A stretch of 20,548 nucleotides of DNA, taken from the NCBI GenBank assembly GCA_043813895.1, contig JBDRKQ010000093.1, positions 1 through 20,548 on the forward strand, given 5' to 3'. The DNA is from CAZTAR01 sp043813895. GTDB taxonomy: Bacteria > Planctomycetota > Phycisphaerae > UBA1845 > UTPLA1. Under the pieces are notes generated by a model. That model was not told where the DNA came from and searched no databases. It was given only the letters and a program-made list of their open reading frames with translations. Shown in pieces: positions 7,149-13,943 of the stretch (positions are counted from its first letter, which is position 1; each line of letters begins with the position of its first letter). A program made the translations under genes and the position numbers.

Positions 7149-7924
7149 CGGCGATGGGCAAGTTTGAACAAATCGAAGTGGCGGTCTCGGACGGCATTGC
7201 GACCGTCACATTGAATCATCCGCCGCTTAATGTTCTCAACATCCCGATGATGAAGGAGCTGAACGCGGCGCTTGCCGCCCTCAATGGGGATATGGACCTG
7301 GCGGCGATCTTGTTCAGGGCCGAGGGCAAGGCGTTCTGCGCCGGCGTGGACGTGGCGGACCACACTGCCGAGAAGGTCGACGAGATGATCGGCCTGTTCC
7401 ACGGGATATTCCGCAAGCTGGCTTCGACCGATGCCTTGACGATCGCCGCGGTGCAAGGCGCGGCGCTGGGCGGCGGCTGCGAGCTTGCGTGTTTCTGCGA
7501 CATCGTGCTGGCATCCGACCGCGCGAAGTTCGGCCAGCCCGAGGTTCAGGTCGGCGTTTTCGCGCCGATAGCGGCCTGCATTCTTCCTGCCCAAGTGGGG
7601 ATCAAGAAGGCAATCGAGCTAAACGCATTGGGCGCAACGCTCAAGACGGATGAGGCGTTGCGCATCGGCTTGGTGAATCAGGTATATCCCGCCGACGAAT
7701 TCGATGCATCGGTCGGGGCATACGTGGATGGGATTCGCAAGCTGTCAAGGCCGGTGGTGAGACTGGCAAAGCGGGCGACAGTAATGGTCGAGCGAGAGCG
7801 CATGCTGACGCACCTGGATCGGGTGGAGAAGCTCTACCTCGACGACCTGATGAAACTGTCAGACGCGCACGAAGGGATCGCGGCGTTCATGGAGAAGCGA
7901 GCCCCCGCATGGAGACATGCATGA
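7145..7924 (+). CDS. dch: Cyclohexa-1,5-diene-1-carbonyl-CoA hydratase
   Basis: This 259-residue crotonase adds water to cyclohexa-1,5-diene-1-carbonyl-CoA, the product of benzoyl-CoA reductase, giving 6-hydroxycyclohex-1-ene-1-carbonyl-CoA. Visible family motifs are AFCAGVDV (63-70), GAALGGGCELA (105-115, with E113 at the first catalytic glutamate position) and FGQPEVQVGVFAP (129-141, with E133 at the second). The last motif resembles Dch proteins more than ordinary enoyl-CoA hydratases. It overlaps the thiolase by 4 bases and is followed after 29 bases by had, the next pathway step. A generic enoyl-CoA hydratase is the alternative, but the order dch-had close to oah makes the specific call likely. 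Confidence 0.87.
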   Translation: MTAMGKFEQIEVAVSDGIATVTLNHPPLNVLNIPMMKELNAALAALNGDMDLAAILFRAEGKAFCAGVDVADHTAEKVDEMIGLFHGIFRKLASTDALTIAAVQGAALGGGCELACFCDIVLASDRAKFGQPEVQVGVFAPIAACILPAQVGIKKAIELNALGATLKTDEALRIGLVNQVYPADEFDASVGAYVDGIRKLSRPVVRLAKRATVMVERERMLTHLDRVEKLYLDDLMKLSDAHEGIAAFMEKRAPAWRHA

Positions 7925-7953
7925 TGATCGACGATTGCTGAAAGGCTAGAGTC

Positions 7954-8976
7954 ATGAAAGCTTTCGTATTTCACGGCAAAGATGTCGGCTTGAAGTTCGA
8001 AGACATTCCCGTGCCGAAGTTCGGCGACGACGAGATTCTCGTGAAAGTCGCGGCGTGCGGCGTTTGCCATACCGATCTGCACTATATCGAACACGGCGTG
8101 CCGACGTTCAAGAAGCCGCCGATCGTGCTGGGGCACGAGGCGTCGGGCATCGTGGAGGAGGCGGGCGCGAACGTGACAAACGTCAAGGAAGGCCAGCGTG
8201 TGCTCTTGCCGGCGGTCTTGACGTGCGGGTGGTGTTCTGCGTGCCGCGAGGGCCGGGAAAACATCTGCAGCAACATGAAGATGCTGGGCAACCATCTGGA
8301 CGGCGCATACGCCGAGTACATCGCGGTGCCTGCGAAGGATGCGTTGGACCTGCCAGAGTCCATCCCGTTGGAGGAAGCGAGCGTCATTGCGGACGCGCTC
8401 TCGACGCCGTTTCATGCGGTAAAGAATCGAGCTCGCGTGCAGCCTGGCGATCGGGTTGTCGTGTTCGGCTGCGGCGGCGTCGGGGTAAATGCCGTGCAGT
8501 TGGCGGCGGCGGTGGGGGCCTATGTGATCGCGGTAGACATCAACGACCGCAAGCTGCAATGGGCGAAAGAGTTCGGCGCGGCGAAAACGATCAACGCGTC
8601 GCAGGTCGATCGCATCGACAAGGAAGTGAAGAAGCTGACGGGCGGCGGTGCGGACATCGCCATGGAGGTCATCGGCAATCCCCGGACCATCGAGCAGGCG
8701 TTCGACTGTGTTCGCGTCGGCGGGCGGCTGTGCGTCGTGGGGTACACGCACGAAGCAATTTCCATCGTCGCCGGCAAGATCATGTTCAAGGAGCTGGAGA
8801 TCGTCGGCTCGCTGGGATGCCGCCCGCTGGACTACGTGCCGCTGATTCGGATGGTCGAGCAGGGCAAGGTCGACGTGACGAAACTGGTCACGCACAAGTT
8901 CAGCCTGGATGAGTTGCCCAAGGCATTTGAGGTTATGAAGGAAGGACTGTCGTTGAGGTCCATCGTGGTGCCGTAG
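7954..8976 (+). CDS. had: 6-hydroxycyclohex-1-ene-1-carbonyl-CoA dehydrogenase
   Basis: This 340-residue medium-chain zinc alcohol dehydrogenase would oxidise 6-hydroxycyclohex-1-ene-1-carbonyl-CoA to the 6-oxo compound with NAD. Catalytic zinc ligands fall in CGVCHTD (C35, C38) and GHE (H61, E62). Structural zinc is bound by C91, C94, C97 and C105. The nucleotide loop is GCGGVG (172-177), and VDINDRK after strand beta2, with its acidic residue, fits NAD over NADP. Length is usual for the family. The substrate is assigned from its place between dch and the rest of the pathway; on motifs alone it could be any zinc alcohol dehydrogenase. Confidence 0.86.
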   Translation: MKAFVFHGKDVGLKFEDIPVPKFGDDEILVKVAACGVCHTDLHYIEHGVPTFKKPPIVLGHEASGIVEEAGANVTNVKEGQRVLLPAVLTCGWCSACREGRENICSNMKMLGNHLDGAYAEYIAVPAKDALDLPESIPLEEASVIADALSTPFHAVKNRARVQPGDRVVVFGCGGVGVNAVQLAAAVGAYVIAVDINDRKLQWAKEFGAAKTINASQVDRIDKEVKKLTGGGADIAMEVIGNPRTIEQAFDCVRVGGRLCVVGYTHEAISIVAGKIMFKELEIVGSLGCRPLDYVPLIRMVEQGKVDVTKLVTHKFSLDELPKAFEVMKEGLSLRSIVVP

Positions 8977-9029
8977 GTTTCGCATCGACTCATGTTGGCG
9001 TGGAGATCGCGCAGACGGAGTAACTGCTC

Positions 9030-12000
9030 ATGCTGAAGGATGGCGAACTCGGCGTTCATCCCCCCGGGGCACTCGGGGTCGCCTTCTTCATGCATTGCGA
9101 CGCGGAATGCTTCATCGGCCAGCGCGAGGACGGGATCACCAAGCCGCTGAAGGACGCCGGTTTTCTGAAGCTCGACGACAACGGCAAGCTCCGCTCGATT
9201 CCGTTGCGCGGGCGGATATTCGCCAATCTCCTCGAGGCCGACGCCCTGGGGCATCTGCCCGAACTGTTGCTGGTCTGCTGTAATCCCGCTCAACTTTCCA
9301 TCATCACGGGCGAGTTGACAGGCTTCATCGAGAGCCTCGTCGAACGCAATCGGCTCGCTTCCGAGGAGGACTTGCGCCGCAAGGTGCCGATCCTGCTCGT
9401 CCTGCCCAACGGTATCCTCTCCGAGTTGTGCGTCTCGACATACGACGAGCAACTGCGTGAGTCGATGCTGATGGAGCGCCTCAGCGGCGTTACGGAGGAG
9501 ATGCGGGCGGCACTGATCGACCGAGTTGTTCGAGGTGTTTCGCTTCAGGCCGGCGGGCGGCGCGGCAGCGGCGCCGACACGACCTACGTGCTCGAACGCG
9601 AGGGGGCGGTAGTGTTTGCGGGCGGCGGCGAGTTCGAGCGCCAGCGCATCGAGGCCATCCTGACGGCCCACGACTATCCGTTTACACACGCGCAGGGCGT
9701 ACCGGGAACGCGGGTCGAATTCGACAAGGCGATGATCTCGATCGTGCTGAACGTCGGCGGCCTGATTCACACCGTCAAGCCGGACGGAGAGTTGATCGAC
9801 CTCCGCATGGGTGACCTTTGCAAGGATTCCACCAAGGCCGATTTCGTTCGCGAGATCACGCACGCCGTATTCCAGGTGGGTCGCGCGATCGGTGCTTATC
9901 CAGCCAATTCCACCTACAAGGACGTCTGGCCCACGCATCTGGCGACCATCCTGGCACATGCCGGGCATGTGACCAGCTCGCTGAAGGCCTTCCGCGACGC
10001 ATTGGACCGCGGGCTCAAGAGTGTGAGGTTGTTCTCCAACGAGGAGTGGATACTCACGCCCCTGTCTCGCTACGCGGCCAAGGTCGGGCTGAAGGAAGAA
10101 GAATCGCTTTTCGATTCTCTGAAGCATCGTGTGCAGGAATCGATGGCAAGGGCGATCCGCCGCCGCGAGCAACTCGGTGGTGGGAACTCGAGGATGAGAC
10201 AAATGAGACTGGCCGCTCAACGCACCTTCGATATTGAGCTCTACGAGACAGGCGCAGACGACATGCTGCTGGTCGGCACCATGCTGGACGGCGCCCATCT
10301 TGTCCGGCTCGAACTTACCATCCACTTGCCGGACGAACAGATCACACGCAGCAAGCTGGACATCATCCGATCGCCGTTTCCGGTCTGCCATGAAGTCGAG
10401 TCCATCGCGGATCGTCTCGTCGGCTTGCGGATCGAGCGCGGCGTGCTGAATGAAATCGCACGCCGCGTCGGAGGTCATGCCGGGTGTTCACACGTCAAGG
10501 AACTGGCCGTGAGTCTCGTTTACTTCGCGGCATCGAGCCTGATCGAGCGCCAACTCGGCGTCGATCCATCCGTGGTCGGCTATGAGCAGAAGAGCCCGGA
10601 ACAACGGTTTAAGCTGACCAAGGAACTGTTGAGCGATTCGTGCCTGGCCTACTCTCAGACGACTGCCTGGGGATTGGACAAACGAATCGGCATTCGAAAG
10701 ATCGGCGACGAGCACAAGAACGCCCTCCCGCTGGGGGACTTCGAGCCTTCCTTCAGTGTCTTGCTGAAAGACCGCGCGGAACGGTGGGGCGACAAAGTCT
10801 ATATCCGGCACCGAAGCGGAACGCGCGACCTTTCGATCACGTGGAAGGAGTTTGCCGGACAGGTTTTCCAGATCGCCCGCAACCTGTTGGCACAGGGAAT
10901 CCGTCGTGGCGATCGAATCGGCATGATCTCGGAGAATCGCGTCGAGATGTACTTGTGCGAGCTGGCCGTCATGTCGATCGGCGCGGTGACGGTTCCCGTC
11001 TTTGCCGGCTCCCCGCCAAGGCAGGTGGCCTACGTGCTGGATGCCGCGAAACCGCGATTTCTCGTCGTGTCGAACGAGGAGCAGCTCAACAAGATTGACC
11101 AAGCCAGACACCCCTGGATCGAGAAGTACTACTGCATGGATTCCGATGACGACTGCCGACAGTGGGGGGCGATTGATTTCGTCGAGCTCACCGCTAAGGG
11201 CGGCGTCTCCGACACGGCGCTCCAGGAGCGACTCGAAGCGGTCCAGGCCGACGACCTGTGCATCATCATGTTCACGTCCGGCACCACGGGATCGCCGAAG
11301 GGCGTACTCCTCTCTCATCAACATCTCATCTCACAACAGAAGGCGATGTCGCTGATGTGGGATGTCAACGAGAACGACGTGTACATGAACTACCTGCCCT
11401 GGCACCATAGCTTCGGCGGTCTCTTCGAGCGATTCATGACGCTCTACAACGGATGCGAACTTTGCCTCGATGATTCTCGAGGCAAGGACATCGACCGCCT
11501 GATCGCGAACTGGAAGGTGTTCGACCCCACACTCTTCTTCAGTGTGCCGCGGGTCCACGATCAGCTCATGGCCCGGTGCCGCCAGAGCAATGAGATTGCT
11601 GATCTCATCTTGGGCGGGCGACTGCGATTCGTCCTGAACGCCGCTGCGGCGCTCCCTGCGGGCGTCGAGGCTGCCTATCGAGAACGGGGCGTGTTCGTGC
11701 TGGAGGCCTGGGGGCTGACCGAAACGTCGCCCTGCGTGACGGCGACAACGAAGGACGCGCCGTGGCGAAGCGGCTGCGTGGGCTTTCCCATCCCCGGTGT
11801 GTGCGTTCGCATCGACAGCGAGCAACAGGAGATACTTGTCAGAGGGCCCAACGTCATGCTCGGATACCTCAACGCCGAGGAGGACACCGCGCGCGTCGTT
11901 TCAGACGACGGCTGGCTTCGCACGGGCGATCTCGGCGAATTCACCAGGGACGGCCTGCGACTCCTTGGCCGAATCGACGGCACACTCAAACTCACGACCG

Positions 12001-12449
12001 GCGAAAAGGTGCATCCGATGCGCGTCGAGACGGTCCTGGTCAACGAGTCGCCGTACATCGGCCAGGCGGTCGTCCTGGGAAGCGGCAAGGATTTTGTCGG
12101 CATACTGATCTACCCCGACTTCGAGCGGCTCGGCGCCTGGGCCGCCAAGCGAGGCATTCCGGCGGATGAGTTGACGACGAATCCGAGAGTAAGAGCGCTG
12201 TACGCAACGGAACTCGTTCGCGTCAATCCGTCGATCGAGATCAAGTACGAACGCGTCCGTCGGGCTGTGTTGGCGGACCGCGAGCCGTCGCTGGAAAACG
12301 GGGAACTGACGCCCTCGGGCAAGCTCGTGCGTAAGGCCGTCCTCAGCCACTTCAAGGACAACATCGAGGCGTTGTTTGCACCCGAACCCGATGCGGAGGT
12401 CATCGTGCTCGAACAGGAACCACGAAGGAAGGTGGCAAGTGAAACGTAA
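9030..12449 (+). CDS. Three-part fusion: reductase-like domain, DUF2889, AMP-binding acyl-CoA ligase
   Basis: The 1139-residue product is about twice the size of a normal acyl-CoA ligase. Residues 1-385 are not a family I can name with certainty. The order of GALGVAF, LLLVCCNPAQL, LLVLPNGI and EFDKAMISIVLN recalls ketopantoate reductase/6PGDH-like dehydrogenases with a degenerate nucleotide loop. Residues 388-535 match DUF2889, marked by VGLRIERG and GCSHVKEL (C486, H488). Residues 575-1110 are an AMP-binding ligase with P-loop TSGTTGSPKG (749-758), WGLTETSP, GWLRTGD (961-967) and the C-terminal catalytic lysine K1098 in TPSGK. The ligase half resembles long-chain acyl-CoA synthetases more than benzoate-CoA ligases. 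ATG 9030 follows GGAG by 9 bases; the reading frame is intact. It overlaps the next thiolase by 11 bases. The substrate is unknown: an aromatic or dicarboxylic acid is plausible. Confidence 0.85.
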   Translation: MLKDGELGVHPPGALGVAFFMHCDAECFIGQREDGITKPLKDAGFLKLDDNGKLRSIPLRGRIFANLLEADALGHLPELLLVCCNPAQLSIITGELTGFIESLVERNRLASEEDLRRKVPILLVLPNGILSELCVSTYDEQLRESMLMERLSGVTEEMRAALIDRVVRGVSLQAGGRRGSGADTTYVLEREGAVVFAGGGEFERQRIEAILTAHDYPFTHAQGVPGTRVEFDKAMISIVLNVGGLIHTVKPDGELIDLRMGDLCKDSTKADFVREITHAVFQVGRAIGAYPANSTYKDVWPTHLATILAHAGHVTSSLKAFRDALDRGLKSVRLFSNEEWILTPLSRYAAKVGLKEEESLFDSLKHRVQESMARAIRRREQLGGGNSRMRQMRLAAQRTFDIELYETGADDMLLVGTMLDGAHLVRLELTIHLPDEQITRSKLDIIRSPFPVCHEVESIADRLVGLRIERGVLNEIARRVGGHAGCSHVKELAVSLVYFAASSLIERQLGVDPSVVGYEQKSPEQRFKLTKELLSDSCLAYSQTTAWGLDKRIGIRKIGDEHKNALPLGDFEPSFSVLLKDRAERWGDKVYIRHRSGTRDLSITWKEFAGQVFQIARNLLAQGIRRGDRIGMISENRVEMYLCELAVMSIGAVTVPVFAGSPPRQVAYVLDAAKPRFLVVSNEEQLNKIDQARHPWIEKYYCMDSDDDCRQWGAIDFVELTAKGGVSDTALQERLEAVQADDLCIIMFTSGTTGSPKGVLLSHQHLISQQKAMSLMWDVNENDVYMNYLPWHHSFGGLFERFMTLYNGCELCLDDSRGKDIDRLIANWKVFDPTLFFSVPRVHDQLMARCRQSNEIADLILGGRLRFVLNAAAALPAGVEAAYRERGVFVLEAWGLTETSPCVTATTKDAPWRSGCVGFPIPGVCVRIDSEQQEILVRGPNVMLGYLNAEEDTARVVSDDGWLRTGDLGEFTRDGLRLLGRIDGTLKLTTGEKVHPMRVETVLVNESPYIGQAVVLGSGKDFVGILIYPDFERLGAWAAKRGIPADELTTNPRVRALYATELVRVNPSIEIKYERVRRAVLADREPSLENGELTPSGKLVRKAVLSHFKDNIEALFAPEPDAEVIVLEQEPRRKVASET

Positions 12450-13689
12450 CGAGTACACACGCGCAGTCATCGCCGCGGCGGCCCGAACACCAGTCGGCCT
12501 GAAGTGCGGCACGTTGAGCGAGTTCTCGCCGGAGGACCTGGGGGTCTTGGCCGCCGAAGAAGCGATTCGCCGCAGCGGCGTCGCGCGCGAGAAGATCGAC
12601 GCGTGCGTCGGCGCAAACGTGTATCAATACACCGCTCCCGGCGCACAGGATATCTACTTTCCCCGGAACGTGGGCCTCCGGTGCGGCCTTAGAATCGAAA
12701 CGCCCGGCCTCCTGGTTCAGCGCATCTGCGGCTCCGGGTTCCAGACCGTGATCAACGCCTTCCAGCAAATCGCCCTGCCCGATGCGATCGATGACGCGAA
12801 GATCGTGCTTTGCGTTGCCGCGGAGACGATGTCCCGCGTGCCGCAGATCAATCGATCTCCCCGCATCTCGGCGGCCGACTTCTGGGCGTTCGCCGAAGGC
12901 GGCAAGACCGAGGACATGATGCTCGCCGGCCTGAACCACGATCTGGCCGACACGGCGATGATGATTACCGCCGACGAGTATGGACACCAGATGGGCGTCA
13001 TCCGGCGGGAGTGTGACGAGTTTGCGGCATTGTCGCATGAACGTGCCCTGGCGGCGGCACGAGTCAGCCATTTCAACGGCGGCGACGCGCTCGGCGGCGT
13101 GTTCGCCCTCGACGGCACCGATCTCCGGGGGCGTCCGGTCCATCTTGCCCACGACGAATGTGTCCGCGAGACATCGGTCGAGATTCTCTCAAAACTCCCC
13201 GGCTTCACGCCCCACGGGCTCGTTTCGCCCGGCAACGCGAGCGAGATCGCGGACGGTGCGGCGGCGGTGATCGTCGCGGATCGGGCGGAGGCCGAGAGAC
13301 TCGGCCTGCCTGCCCGCTTTGAGATCGTCAGCTACGGCATCGCAGGCGTCGAGCCGCGCGTGATGGGGCGCGGCCCCGTGCCGGCGATTCAGCAGGCGCT
13401 CGGCAAGGCCGGGCTTGAGCAAAAGGAGATCGGGCTCTTCGAAGTCAACGAGGCATTCGCCGCGCAGTACCTGGGCGTCGAAAAGGAAATGAAACTGGAT
13501 CGAGACATCACAAACGTGAACGGCGGCGCTGTCGCCATCGGGCACCCATTGGCGGCGACAGGCGGGCGTCTGTTGACCGACTTGATGTACGAGATGCAGC
13601 GCCGCGGCGTGCGATACGGGTGTGCGTCCGCCTGCATCGGCGGCGGCCAAGGCGCGGCGATCATCATTGTCGACTCGGAGAAGAAATGA
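12439..13689 (+). CDS. Thiolase, second and divergent copy
   Basis: This 416-residue thiolase has nucleophile C97 in QRICGSGFQ, base H369 in GHPLAATGGR and C399 in ACIGGG, with NEAFAAQ. It is about 20 residues longer than the thiolase at 5958, with an insertion around residues 130-160 (PRISAADFWAFAEGG), so the two are not recent duplicates and probably prefer different substrates. The start is taken as GTG 12439, directly after AAGGAAGGTGG and overlapping the ligase by 11 bases; an in-frame ATG at 12376 would add 21 residues from inside the ligase and lacks a ribosome site. It would close a beta-oxidation round in the same pathway. An intergenic repeat block follows. Confidence 0.88.
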   Translation: MKRNEYTRAVIAAAARTPVGLKCGTLSEFSPEDLGVLAAEEAIRRSGVAREKIDACVGANVYQYTAPGAQDIYFPRNVGLRCGLRIETPGLLVQRICGSGFQTVINAFQQIALPDAIDDAKIVLCVAAETMSRVPQINRSPRISAADFWAFAEGGKTEDMMLAGLNHDLADTAMMITADEYGHQMGVIRRECDEFAALSHERALAAARVSHFNGGDALGGVFALDGTDLRGRPVHLAHDECVRETSVEILSKLPGFTPHGLVSPGNASEIADGAAAVIVADRAEAERLGLPARFEIVSYGIAGVEPRVMGRGPVPAIQQALGKAGLEQKEIGLFEVNEAFAAQYLGVEKEMKLDRDITNVNGGAVAIGHPLAATGGRLLTDLMYEMQRRGVRYGCASACIGGGQGAAIIIVDSEKK

Positions 13690-13708
13690 GGGAGCGGTCA
13701 GAAGTAAG

Positions 13709-13775
13709 CTCTCAGCTATTAGCTGTTGGCTATTAGCAGAGTGACGCCGGAGTGAGAGAAGCTAACAGCTAAGGA
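13709..13775 (+). repeat. Heptad repeats CTATTAG-type, partly inverted
   Basis: CTCTCAG, CTATTAG, CTGTTGG and CTATTAG run in register at 13709-13736. After about 25 other bases, CTAACAG and CTAAGGA (13762-13775) give the same family in the opposite sense, so TTAGCTGTTGGC and GCTAACAGCTAA form an imperfect inverted pair. The same family occurs at 13895-13908 (CTAATGG, CTAAGGG) and 19059-19100. Confidence 0.75.
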
Positions 13776-13778
13776 CTC

Positions 13779-13889
13779 GCGCATGAATAAGTTGCACATT
13801 TCATATGGGTGGTACGGGCATCTTGCCCGTGCGGCTACGGGCGGGACGCCCGTACCACCCTTCGGCATCCGTTCAACTTATTTATGCGT
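13779..13889. mobile_element. Palindromic MITE/REP-like element
   Basis: Outer arms at 13779-13797 and 13871-13889 match at 16 of 19 positions as inverted repeats (around CGCAT and AATAAGTTG). Inside, a hairpin at 13807-13860 has a perfect 13-bp outer stem (GGGTGGTACGGGC with GCCCGTACCACCC), an inner 10-bp stem with two wobble-type mismatches, and a 6-base loop. It encodes nothing. The nested symmetry and its place within a heptad array suggest a small non-autonomous mobile element; a structural or transcription-stopping role is the alternative. GGTACGGGC-type hairpins recur in several bacterial phyla. Confidence 0.6.
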
Positions 13890-13894
13890 ACGCC

Positions 13895-13908
13895 CTAATG
13901 GCTAAGGG
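13895..13908 (+). repeat. Heptad repeat remnant beyond the palindromic element
   Basis: CTAATGG and CTAAGGG, two units in register, lie just past the right arm of the palindromic element and match CTAACAG CTAAGGA on its left side. This supports the idea that the element interrupted or duplicated a heptad array. Confidence 0.5.
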
Positions 13909-13943
13909 CGAAGAGCTGAGTTCCAAAAACTGAGGACTACTCC

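Noticed and set aside
7834..8985. Minus-strand open frame of 383 codons opposite had
   Set aside because: Antisense shadow of the zinc dehydrogenase; composition rich in His, Arg and Asp with no recognisable domain.
8832..10478. Minus-strand open frame of 548 codons opposite the ligase fusion
   Set aside because: It is antisense to a gene with clear motifs, has no family motifs of its own, and arises from GC-rich codon bias.
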